From Parahaliea mediterranea (GTDB taxonomy: Bacteria; Pseudomonadota; Gammaproteobacteria; Pseudomonadales; Halieaceae), in NCBI RefSeq assembly GCF_003402235.1, contig NZ_QEWO01000003.1:124001-188000 (forward strand): a stretch of 64,000 bases of DNA. The letters are read 5' to 3'. Both the position numbers and the translations under genes were made by a program. Below are positions 22,235 through 30,900 of the stretch, in pieces. Every line of letters begins with the position of its first letter. Position 1 is the stretch's first letter. The notes under the pieces are model-generated. The model saw only the letters and a program-made list of their open reading frames with translations, ran no database searches and was not told the origin of the DNA.

Positions 22235-23488
22235 TCAGCCGTCGCGGAAGGTGGCGTTGACCTCGTCCTGCGCGGCCATATAGCCCTTCAGCTCATTGCG
22301 CCCTACCACCATGCGGTGTACTTCATCCGGGCCATCCGCCAGGCGCAGGGTGCGCTGGGCCATGTACATGGTGGCCAGCGGCGTATCCTGTGACACGCCG
22401 AGGGCGCCGTACATCTGGATGGCCTGATCGACAATGCGAATGGACACATTCGGCACCGCGGTTTTGATCATGGAAATCCACACCCGGGCTTCTTTCGGGT
22501 CCACCTGATCCATCATCCAGGCGGTTTTCAGGGTCAGCAGCCGCGCCATTTCAATGTCCATGCGGGCATTGGCAATGATGTCGATGTTGCCGCCCAGGCG
22601 GGCCAGGGGCTTGCCGAAGGCGGTGCGGGAGACGGAGCGTTCGCACAGCAGTTTCAGGGCCTTCTCTGCCGCGCCGATGGCGCGCATGCAGTGGTGGATG
22701 CGGCCCGGGCCCAGGCGACCCTGGGAGATTTCAAAGCCGCGGCCGGGGCCGAGGATGATGTTGTCTTTGGGCACCCGCACGTTGGTGTAGCGCTGGTGCA
22801 TGTGGCCGTGGGGGGCGTCGTCCATGGAGAACACGTTCATCGGCCGCACGTTTTCCACCCCGGGGGTGTCCATGGGCACCAGAATCTGGCTCTGCTGCAG
22901 GTGCTTGGGAGCGTCCGGGTCGGTCTTGACCATCACAATCATGATCTTGCAGCGCGGGTCGCCAGCGCCGGAAATATAGTGCTTCTCGCCGTTGATCACC
23001 CATTCGTCACCCTCCAGCACCGCGGTGGTGCCAATGTTGGTGGCGTCGGAGGATGCCACGCCGGGCTCGGTCATGGCGTAGGCGGAGCGAATCTCGCCGT
23101 TCATCAGCGGCTCCAGCCACTGCTGCTTCTGGGCTTCGGAGCCGTACTTGTGCAGCACTTCCATGTTGCCGGTGTCCGGCGCCGCGCAGTTGAAGACTTC
23201 CGCGGCGATGTGGGACTTGCCCATCTCCTCCGCCAGGTAGGCGTATTCCACGGTGTTCAGGCCCGAGCCGTGCTCGCCGTCGGTAAGGAAGAAATTCCAC
23301 AGCCCCGCCGCCTTCGCCTTGGTCTTGAGCCCTTCCATGATCTCGGTCTGGCGGGCGGTGAACTGCCAGCGGTCGCCAACGCCGATTTCGGCCAGGTACT
23401 CGTGTTCCACCGGTTCGATGTTGTCGGTGATGAAGTCCTTCACCTGCTGCAGCAGGGGGGCCAGTTTGTCGCTGATGCCTAAATCCAT
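22235..23488 (-). CDS. ACAD11-like acyl-CoA dehydrogenase
   Basis: The start at ATG 23488 behind GGAGAG gives 417 residues. It is of the ACAD10/ACAD11 type, shown by AYAMTEPGVASSDATNI, LGPGRIHHCMRAIGAAE and the C-terminal LRLADGPDEVHRMVVGR, where Asp replaces the usual catalytic Glu, as in that subfamily. It should introduce the alpha-beta double bond into long, branched or hydroxylated acyl-CoA. It is the last gene of the operon that starts with the two-subunit dehydrogenase and contains the acyl-CoA ligase. Confidence 0.93.
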   Translation of the reverse strand: MDLGISDKLAPLLQQVKDFITDNIEPVEHEYLAEIGVGDRWQFTARQTEIMEGLKTKAKAAGLWNFFLTDGEHGSGLNTVEYAYLAEEMGKSHIAAEVFNCAAPDTGNMEVLHKYGSEAQKQQWLEPLMNGEIRSAYAMTEPGVASSDATNIGTTAVLEGDEWVINGEKHYISGAGDPRCKIMIVMVKTDPDAPKHLQQSQILVPMDTPGVENVRPMNVFSMDDAPHGHMHQRYTNVRVPKDNIILGPGRGFEISQGRLGPGRIHHCMRAIGAAEKALKLLCERSVSRTAFGKPLARLGGNIDIIANARMDIEMARLLTLKTAWMMDQVDPKEARVWISMIKTAVPNVSIRIVDQAIQMYGALGVSQDTPLATMYMAQRTLRLADGPDEVHRMVVGRNELKGYMAAQDEVNATFRDG

Positions 23489-23543
23489 TGTCACTCTCCA
23501 GTCGTCGTCATGTGCGTTACTGTCGCCTCCCGCGCCGATTGAA

Positions 23544-25277
23544 TCAGGCGCGCTCAGCCTGCTGCGCCAGCTCGGCGGCATAGTCACTCTTGAGCTGGCG
23601 CTTGAAAATCTTGCCGGTGGCGATGCGCGGCAGCTGCTCATCGCGAAACCAGATATGGGCCGGAATCTTGAAGCCGGCCAGATGCCCTGCGAGATAGTCA
23701 CGCAGCGCCGCCGCGTCGAGGGCCTGGGCATCGTGCAGCAGAACGGCCGCCCCCACCACTTCGCCCAGGCGCTCGTCCGGCAGGCCGAACACCGCCGCCT
23801 CCGCCACCGCCGGGTGGCTGTAGATGGCGGCCTCTACCTCCAGGCAGCTGATGTTCTCGCCGCCGCGGATGATGACCTCCTTGATGCGATCGACAATATA
23901 AAGGAAGCCGTCCTCGTCCATGTAGCCCACGTCGCCGGTGTGGAACCAGCCGTCCCGGAAGGCCTCGGCGGTGGCCTCGGGCTTGTTCCAGTAGCCCAGC
24001 ACATTGGCCGGGGACTTCATGCACACCTCGCCGCGCTCACCCACCGGCAGCGCCTCGCCATCGGCGCTGGTGATGCGAAACTCGGTTACCGCCGGCACCA
24101 CACGCCCGGTGCTGCCGGGATTGGCGATATACAGGGCGCCGCTGTTCACCGCGCCCAGGGCGTTGGTTTCGGTCAGCCCGTAACCGCTGCCGGGAATGGA
24201 TTTGCGAAAGGTGCTGGCCAACTTGCCCACCTGGTCCGGGGGCCGCGCCGCGCCGCCGGAGAAAATATCCTTGAGGGTGGACAGGTCCCGCTTGCTGCTG
24301 CGCGCCGCCTCCTGCAATTCCGCCGACATGGTGGGCACGCCGTTGAACCAGGTGACCTTCTCGACCTCGATAAGCCGCAGGGCCTCCTGCACGTCCCAGC
24401 GGTGCATGATCACCAGCTTGCGCCCGGCGATCAGCGACAGCAAAAAGGCCGAATGCGAGCCGGTGCAGTGGAACAGCGGAATGGTCAGCAGGCCGCAGGG
24501 CTGCAGTTCTGCCACGTCCGGGGCGTCATCGGCGGCCTCCACCTGCTTGCTGGCGATGCCCATCAGCAGCCAGCTGTACAGGGCCGACAGAATGCCCCGG
24601 TGGCTGGACAGCGCGCCCTTGGGATGGCCGGTGGAGCCCGAGGTATACATGATGGTGGCGTAATCATCACAATCCACGGCCACCTGCGGCATTGCCGAGC
24701 CGGCATACTCGGCGAGCAGCTCACCGAAGGACAGGGCGGGCACCGCCAGGTCGCTGCAGTCGTCAATGGCCACCAGCGTCAGGCCGAGGGTGTCCACCAG
24801 GGGCGCCAGCCGCTCGATGCGCTGGCGGTCGGCCACCACCACCCTGGCGCCGCAGTCGCGCAGGCCGTAGTCCAGCTCCTCCGTGGTCCACCAGGCGTTC
24901 ATCGGCACCGCCACCACACCGGTAGCCAGGGTGGCGATGAACGTCATCATCCACTGGGGGTTGTTGCGACTGAGAATGGCAACCCGCTCGCCCTTGGACA
25001 CACCGAGCCGGCCCTGCAGCGCTGCCGCAAAAGCGGCGCTGTGGGCGTAGGTTTCGGCAAAGGTGTAGCGTTCATCCAGGTAGAGGGCGAATTCCTTGTC
25101 GCCGTGGTTCAGCATGTTCAGGAAGTACTCGCCAAGGTTGGCGGGCAGTGCTTCGTAGTTGCGATAGCTGACGCCACCGGCCTCCACATTGGTCACGGCG
25201 AAGGGCGCCCCTGGGGCTGTGAGGGCAGCCACCGCGGCATCGAACTGCTGTACTTCAGGGCGCATCTTATTGGCCAT
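23544..25277 (-). CDS. Acyl-CoA synthetase (AMP-forming)
   Basis: This ligase of about 577 residues is in the ANL superfamily with the P-loop-like YTSGSTGHPKG, the GYGLTETNA motif, TGDVGYMDEDGFLYIVDR and a C-terminal Lys in RIATGKIFKR. It activates a carboxylic acid to its CoA thioester through an acyl-AMP. I start at ATG 25277; an in-frame ATG at 25265 is possible. It lies between two acyl-CoA dehydrogenase genes, 16 bases after the upstream one, and supplies the substrate for this operon. Confidence 0.93.
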   Translation of the reverse strand: MANKMRPEVQQFDAAVAALTAPGAPFAVTNVEAGGVSYRNYEALPANLGEYFLNMLNHGDKEFALYLDERYTFAETYAHSAAFAAALQGRLGVSKGERVAILSRNNPQWMMTFIATLATGVVAVPMNAWWTTEELDYGLRDCGARVVVADRQRIERLAPLVDTLGLTLVAIDDCSDLAVPALSFGELLAEYAGSAMPQVAVDCDDYATIMYTSGSTGHPKGALSSHRGILSALYSWLLMGIASKQVEAADDAPDVAELQPCGLLTIPLFHCTGSHSAFLLSLIAGRKLVIMHRWDVQEALRLIEVEKVTWFNGVPTMSAELQEAARSSKRDLSTLKDIFSGGAARPPDQVGKLASTFRKSIPGSGYGLTETNALGAVNSGALYIANPGSTGRVVPAVTEFRITSADGEALPVGERGEVCMKSPANVLGYWNKPEATAEAFRDGWFHTGDVGYMDEDGFLYIVDRIKEVIIRGGENISCLEVEAAIYSHPAVAEAAVFGLPDERLGEVVGAAVLLHDAQALDAAALRDYLAGHLAGFKIPAHIWFRDEQLPRIATGKIFKRQLKSDYAAELAQQAERA

Positions 25278-25293
25278 CCCCGGTGTTGTGGCC

Positions 25294-26421
25294 TCAGAAA
25301 CCGCCGAGGCGGGCGAAGCGATCCAGATGGTAGTTATAGTCACCAAAGGTGTGCTGGGCCACCCGGGCGCGCTTGATGAAAAAGCCGATATCACATTCAT
25401 CGGTCATGCCGATGCCGCCGTGCATCTGCACCGCCTCGTTGCTGGCGCGCTGGGCCACTTCACACAGCTTGGCCTTGGCGGCGCTGGCCAGCAGGGGCAG
25501 GTTGTCGGCGCCCTCATCAATGGCCTGCAGGGCCTTGAGCACGATGGAGCGGGCCAGCTCCAGTTCGGCAAACAGCTCCGCGGCCCGGTGCTGCAGGCCC
25601 TGGAAACTGCCGATAATGCGGCCGAACTGCTTGCGCTCCTGCAAATAGGCCACGGTGCGCTCGAAGGCCTCCGCCGACAGGCCCAGCAGCTCGGCGGAAA
25701 GGCCGATGTTGGCAATATCCAGCGTGCGCTCCAGCGCGGGGCCAGCGGCCCCCGCCTCGCCCACCAGGGCATCGGCGCCGACGGCCACTTGGTTCAGGGT
25801 GAGGGCGCCAGCGGCGCGGCTGTCCACCATGGCGCGCGATTCAATGGCCAGACCATCGGCACTGGCCGGCACCGCAAACACGCTGGCACCATCGGTGCCT
25901 TCCAGTTGCGCCACTACCAGAAATTGCTGGGCGCTGGGCGCATCCAGCACCAGCACCTTGCTGCCGCTGAGCACAAAGCCATCGCCTTCGCGACGGGCGC
26001 TGGTGGCCAGCTGCTGCGGGTTGTGGTGCGCGCCCTCCTGCAGGGCCAGGCTGAACCGGGTTTCACCGGCGGCAATGGCCGGCAGCCACTGTTGCTTCTG
26101 GGCTTCGCTGGCCAGCTCATTGACCAGGGTAGCGCCCACCAGCACCGCCGACTCCAGCGGCGAGTTGCTGAGGTGGCGCCCCACCTGCTCCAGCACCAGG
26201 CCCAGGCCGGTATAGCCATAACCCAGGCCGCCATAGGCCTCGGGAATGGCAATGCTGGCCCAGCCCATGTTCACCATTTCATTCCACACATCGCCGTCGA
26301 AGGTGGTTTTGCTGCCGCTGTCTCGCAGCGCGCGCAGTTGCGCTACCGCCGCCTTCTGGGCCAGAAAGCCCGCGGCGGAATCCTTGAGCATGATCTGCTC
26401 TTCGTTCAATACCAGTGCCAT
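25294..26421 (-). CDS. Acyl-CoA dehydrogenase subunit, probably non-catalytic partner
   Basis: The start at ATG 26421 gives 375 residues with the acyl-CoA dehydrogenase fold (WASIAIPEAYGGLGYGYTGL, RKQFGRIIGSFQGLQHRAAE, QMHGGIGMTDECD). In most family members the catalytic Glu lies in a C-terminal EGT segment; here the corresponding stretch reads HTFGDYNYHL and has no Glu. The adjacent gene keeps that Glu. This fits an alpha2beta2 dehydrogenase in which one subunit only helps bind FAD, as known for mycobacterial steroid side-chain enzymes. Confidence 0.88.
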   Translation of the reverse strand: MALVLNEEQIMLKDSAAGFLAQKAAVAQLRALRDSGSKTTFDGDVWNEMVNMGWASIAIPEAYGGLGYGYTGLGLVLEQVGRHLSNSPLESAVLVGATLVNELASEAQKQQWLPAIAAGETRFSLALQEGAHHNPQQLATSARREGDGFVLSGSKVLVLDAPSAQQFLVVAQLEGTDGASVFAVPASADGLAIESRAMVDSRAAGALTLNQVAVGADALVGEAGAAGPALERTLDIANIGLSAELLGLSAEAFERTVAYLQERKQFGRIIGSFQGLQHRAAELFAELELARSIVLKALQAIDEGADNLPLLASAAKAKLCEVAQRASNEAVQMHGGIGMTDECDIGFFIKRARVAQHTFGDYNYHLDRFARLGGF

Positions 26422-26446
26422 GCTGTTGTCCTCTATCGCGTCCGGC

Positions 26447-27628
26447 TCAGGCGTCCGGCAGGCCAAGCACGCGCTTGGCAATAATGTTGAGCTGAACCTC
26501 GGAGGTGCCGCCCTCAATGGAGTTGCCCTTGGAACGCAGCCAGTCGCGGCTCAGTTGCCCGCCGTCGTACACTTCGCCGTCCCAACCCAGGGCCGCCTCG
26601 CCCTGCACCGCCAGGTTCAGCTCGTTACGGCGCTTGTTCAGCTCGGTGCCGTAGTATTTGAAGATGGACGACGCCGGCCCCAGGCCCTGCCCCGCCTTCG
26701 CCTCATCGCCCACCCGAGCCATGGTGTAGCCGAACACCAGGGCATCCAACTGGTACTGGGCAATGTTCTGGCGCAGCACGCCGTTGGCCAGGCGGCCCGA
26801 GGCATCGGCGCCGATGACGTCCACCGCCTGCTGGCCCAGGGACTGGCGCGGCGCGGTGCCAAAGCTGGAGATCATTTCCCGCTCGTGGGTCAGCAGGTAC
26901 TTGGCGATGGTCCAGCCCTTGCCTTCTTCGCCCACCAGGTTCGCCTTCAGCGCTTTCGCATCGTCAAAGAAGGTCTCGCAGAAGGGCGACGAGCCGCTGA
27001 TCAGCTTGATCGGTTTTACGGTAACGCCGGGCTGGTCCATATCGAACAGCACAAAGCTGATGCCCTCGTGCTTGCTGCCGGAGTTGTCGGTGCGCACCAG
27101 GCAGAAAATCCAGTCCGCCTTGTCGGCGTAGGAGGTCCAGATTTTCTGGCCGTTGATCAGGTAGTGATCGCCCTTATCATCCGCGCGGGTTGCCAGGCTC
27201 GCCAGGTCGGAACCGGCATTGGGCTCGGAATAGCCCTGGCACCAGCGGATTTCGCCGCGCACGATGGGCGGCAGGTGTTCTTTCTTCTGCGCTTCGGTGC
27301 CGAACTTCAGCAGGGCCGGGCCAAGCATGGAAATGCCAAAGCTGTCCAGCGGGCGGCGGGCATTGATGCGCGCCATCTCCTGGGCCAGCACCTTGGCCTC
27401 CTCCTTGCTGAGGCCACCGCCACCGTACTCCTTCGGCCAGGTGGGCACCGTCCAGCCGCGCTCGGCCATGCGGTCGCACCAGACCTTTTGGTCCGGGTGG
27501 TCGATTTCGGGCTTGCGCCCACCGTTGTAGATATCCTCAAACCCGCGTGCCGGTGTGCGCATGGACTGGGGGCAGTTGGCCTCCAGCCAGGCGCGGGTTT
27601 CGGCGCGGAATTGTTCCAGCTCACTCAC
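26447..27628 (-). CDS. Acyl-CoA dehydrogenase subunit, catalytic
   Basis: I start at GTG 27628 behind AGAGGTG, giving 393 residues. The fold is clear (WPKEYGGGGLSKEEAKV, QGYSEPNAGSDLASL, INGQKIWTSYADKADW), and the C-terminus has SIEGGTSEVQLNIIAKRVLG with the catalytic Glu in place. It is the first gene of the operon with its probable partner subunit, the acyl-CoA ligase and the ACAD11-like enzyme. Long acyl-CoA dehydrogenases of this type often act on bulky or polycyclic acyl-CoAs. A promoter block lies about 90 bases upstream. Confidence 0.92.
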   Translation of the reverse strand: MSELEQFRAETRAWLEANCPQSMRTPARGFEDIYNGGRKPEIDHPDQKVWCDRMAERGWTVPTWPKEYGGGGLSKEEAKVLAQEMARINARRPLDSFGISMLGPALLKFGTEAQKKEHLPPIVRGEIRWCQGYSEPNAGSDLASLATRADDKGDHYLINGQKIWTSYADKADWIFCLVRTDNSGSKHEGISFVLFDMDQPGVTVKPIKLISGSSPFCETFFDDAKALKANLVGEEGKGWTIAKYLLTHEREMISSFGTAPRQSLGQQAVDVIGADASGRLANGVLRQNIAQYQLDALVFGYTMARVGDEAKAGQGLGPASSIFKYYGTELNKRRNELNLAVQGEAALGWDGEVYDGGQLSRDWLRSKGNSIEGGTSEVQLNIIAKRVLGLPDA

Positions 27629-27717
27629 GGCTGCACCTCTTCTGGGAATGGTTGGCGCCTGTGCGCCGCGCGTCCTGCCCTGCGGGCAGTCGAGCGGCAT
27701 ACGGCAGCGTTCAAAAT

Positions 27718-27763
27718 GCGGATTTGAACCTACAGTATGTTTTGATGGCTTTCAAGTATCTTT
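27718..27763 (-). promoter_or_regulatory. Promoter/operator block, copy 2 (acyl-CoA dehydrogenase operon)
   Basis: On the minus strand TTGAAA (27755-27750), a 17-base spacer and TAGGTT (27732-27727) form a promoter about 90 bases before the GTG start. Outer parts GCGGATTTGAAC, TACAGTATG and TTCAAGTAT are identical to copy 1 at 20896-20940, while the spacer core differs. Both operons probably answer to one regulator. Confidence 0.7.
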
Positions 27764-27903
27764 CGCTGAAACGGGAGAACCACGCCGTCATTCGGCTCTG
27801 CAGAGCCACTGAGAACGACGGGCTTTTCTTGCCCTAGCCGAGGTGGGAAGTAGGTGAGAAATAAATGAGAGTGCGCAACCAAGGCTGGCGCCTGACAGAC
27901 ACA

Positions 27904-27930
27904 TCGCCGGCCCCGCGCAGGTGCCGGCGA
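27904..27930 (-). terminator. Terminator-like stem after giant gene
   Basis: An 8-bp perfect stem (TCGCCGGC/GCCGGCGA) around an 11-base loop lies 35 bases past the giant gene stop codon. No T run follows, so confidence is low. Confidence 0.4.
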
Positions 27931-27964
27931 GGCTCGTCGCAACCCCGCCCCTGCGCGCAGCCCC

Positions 27965-30900
27965 CTAGCCCACCTTACGCGCAGCCCTCCTCCGCTGACA
28001 GGCGGCCGCCAGAGCGATCATCGCCAGCGCGAGCAGGGCCAGCATGCGGGCATCCATTACCGGAATCCCGGCAACGGAGAAGCGCACGGTGTGGGTCGCG
28101 ATTTCGTCGCCGCTCTTTGGCCCCTCGCCGTTGGTGCCGTCATCCCGGATGCTGACGATATTGCGTATTTCAAGCGACGCTGGGATATCCACCACCTTCA
28201 CGGCAAAGGGCACGCTTGCGCTCACCCCGACTTCCAGCACGCCCACCTCCAGCACGCACTGGGTGCCCGCCGGTGCGCCGTCGGCGCAGCTCCAGTTTGC
28301 GGGGGCGCTGTCGGCGGCGACAAAGACTGTGCCTTCGGGCACGGTTTCGCGCAGTTCTACGCCACTGGCGTGCTGGGTGCCGCGGTTGCTATAGCCAACG
28401 TCGTAAACCACCACGTCGCCGCGTTGCGGCACGCGCACGTTGGCGGTTTTGGTGACCAGCAGATCCGGGAAGGCCGCCAATGGTGTGTCGTCGGTGGCGG
28501 TCGCCTGCTGCGGGCCGGCCGGGTTGCTGCCGTCGTCGCTGAGCACGGCGGTGTTGGTGGTGTCATGAACGCCCAGTGGCAGGGGCACAATCAGGTGCAC
28601 GCCGAAGTTGGCCGTACCGCTTTGCTCTGCTGCCAGTTCACCGATGGCCAGGGTGCATTGGGTGCCGGGCCCGGCGCCGTCTGCACAGCTCCAGCCCGGG
28701 GTGCTGGCACTGCGGTCGAAGGTTGTGTAGGGCGGGACGGTTTCGGTGAGCACCACGCCTGTTACTGCCTGGTTGCCGTTATTGCCGTAGCGCAGTTCGT
28801 AGCTGAACACGAGCCCGGGGAACGCGGTGATGCCGCCATCGTCCTTGTTGAGCCAAAGCCCGGGCATGGCGCTGAGGGGCGTGACATGCCCGGCAGTCGC
28901 GGTGGCAGGTTCGCCGGCTGGCTGCTCGAACTCGGCCCCGTCTTCGCTGATGCGCGCGGTGTTCTCTACCTGGCTGACCCCGGCGGGCAAACCCGGCGCA
29001 ATGTCCACGGCGAAGTAGGCTTCTCCACTTGCCCCGCCACCGAGCCCGCCGCTAACCACCAGCTCGCAGACACTGCCGGCCACGGCGCCGTTGGGGCAGC
29101 TCCACCCCGCTGTGCTGCCGCTGGCGTTAAAGCGTGTATACGCCGGCACCACCTCGGTCAGCACAACGCCGGAGGCGTCCTGGTCGCCGGCATTGCTGAA
29201 GGTCAGTGCATAGGTCAGCGTTGCGCCCGGCACCGAGGATGCCACGCCATCGTCCTTGGCCAGCCGCAGTATCGGGTCGGCAACAACGCTGACAACGGTG
29301 GCATCGCCCTCGGCACTCGTCGCCGGGTCATCAGACAGCCGTTCCAGTGTTTGTGCGCTGTCCACCAGGGCCTGATTGACCAGGCGCTGTGCAATGCCGG
29401 TGGCGACACTGCCGTCGGGATAGGGCAGCGGTACCCGCACCTGATATTCCACGGAGAGGCTTGCACCGGCGCCCAGTTCGGAAAGGCGAAGTACAATCTC
29501 GGTATCGCCCGCATCGTTGCCGCTTTCAATCACCGCCATGGGATTGGACGCCACCAACGAACCGGGCTGCAGCTGCGCGTGACTCTCTGGCGTGTCGCGC
29601 AGCACCAGGTCGGTGAGCGCGCCTTCACCGCTGTTGGTCACGGTGAGGGTGTAGGTAATCAGCTCGCCCGGGATAGCCGAACTGGTAGATGCGGATTTGA
29701 CGAACTCAAGTCCCGGCAGCAGCAGTGTGTCATCGTCGCTGCTGGTATAGGTTCGCTCGCCCACAACCACCCCGGGGTGGGAGGTCGCCGTTGCCTCGCC
29801 GGTATTGGGAATACGATAGACATCGGCCGGGTCGCGCTCTTCGCGCAATACCACCTCAAAAACCAGGCTGAGCGACTCTCCCGGGGCCAACACCTGCTCG
29901 GCCGGGGGCGAATCGGGGTTGCCGGTCATGGCGAGGGTCACCACCATCGCACCGTCATCGCTCTCGCTCAGTTCAAAACCGGGCGGCACCTGCGTGGCGA
30001 CAACCGAACCGGCCACCCACTGCCCCTCGTCCAGGTCGTCCGTCAGGCGAATGTCGTAGGCTGGCGCGTTACCGGTGTTTTCCAATACCAGTTCGATGCT
30101 GGCCACCCCATCCACCAGCGCGCCGAAGGACTTGCTGAGACCAAGCACTGGCTCCACCACATCGGCCAGCACGTTCGCATCGGCCCGATGACTGCCACCA
30201 CCGGCGGCACTGTGCTCAAGCAAGGCGGCGTTCTCCAGTACATTGCCCGCCACGTTCGCCGCCACATCCGGGGCGCGAGCAAACAGGCGATAGACCAGGG
30301 TGTCGTTCTCATCCAGCACGCCGTCCGGGTTGTTAGTCACCGGCCCGAAACCGAGGGATAGGGTGTTGCCGGACACGGAAGCGATGGGGCGATTGCTCTC
30401 GGTGACCAGGTTGTTGCCCATGAACACCACATCGCCCGCGATGAATTCCAGGGCACCACCGGCATCGTCCTGGAGCACGTCGGTAATCACCAGGTCAGGC
30501 GTCATGCCCTCTTCCAGATAGGCGGTAATGCGATACTCCACCACCTCACCGATCGCCAGATCTTCCAGTACAGCGTCGTATTCCGCCAGGCCGGTATCAT
30601 CCAGTGCCGTGGCATACAGGGCCTTGGCCACATAGGCATCGCTGGAGGTGAACAGCAAGGCGGCCCCCTCGTCACGGCCCGGGCGCGATGGTGGCTGGCC
30701 GGCACCGGGATGGGACTCCCAGGTCAGGGATACGGTATTGGGGAACTCTGCATCCACCGAGGCCGTGGGCGCCAGGCTGACATCAAAGGCAATTTCGCAG
30801 CGCTGCAGGGACAGCGGCAGGCTGTCCATGCGCAGGGTCACGGTGCCGTTGGTGTTCTCTGCCGGCGCGTTCACCTGCAGGGCCGGACAGTCACTGCTGA

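Larger units (their letters stand above)
27629..27964. other. Intergenic region, acyl-CoA dehydrogenase operon / giant gene
   Basis: This 336-base gap holds the promoter block for the acyl-CoA dehydrogenase operon, a perfect 14-bp palindrome (GGCTCTGCAGAGCC, 27794-27807) of unknown role, and a terminator-like stem TCGCCGGC/GCCGGCGA (27904-27930) after the giant gene. I see no further gene. Confidence 0.5.

Noticed and set aside
23253-25376. 707-codon plus-strand open frame
   Set aside because: Antisense to the ACAD11-like and ligase genes; His/Gly-rich shadow sequence.
27794-27807. Perfect palindrome GGCTCTGCAGAGCC
   Set aside because: Too GC-rich and isolated to assign as operator or terminator; recorded only inside the intergenic entry.
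28091-30361. Long plus-strand open frame of 756 codons
   Set aside because: Lies entirely antisense to the DUF11 gene, with no domain, biased composition and no ribosome site; a shadow of GC-rich codons.
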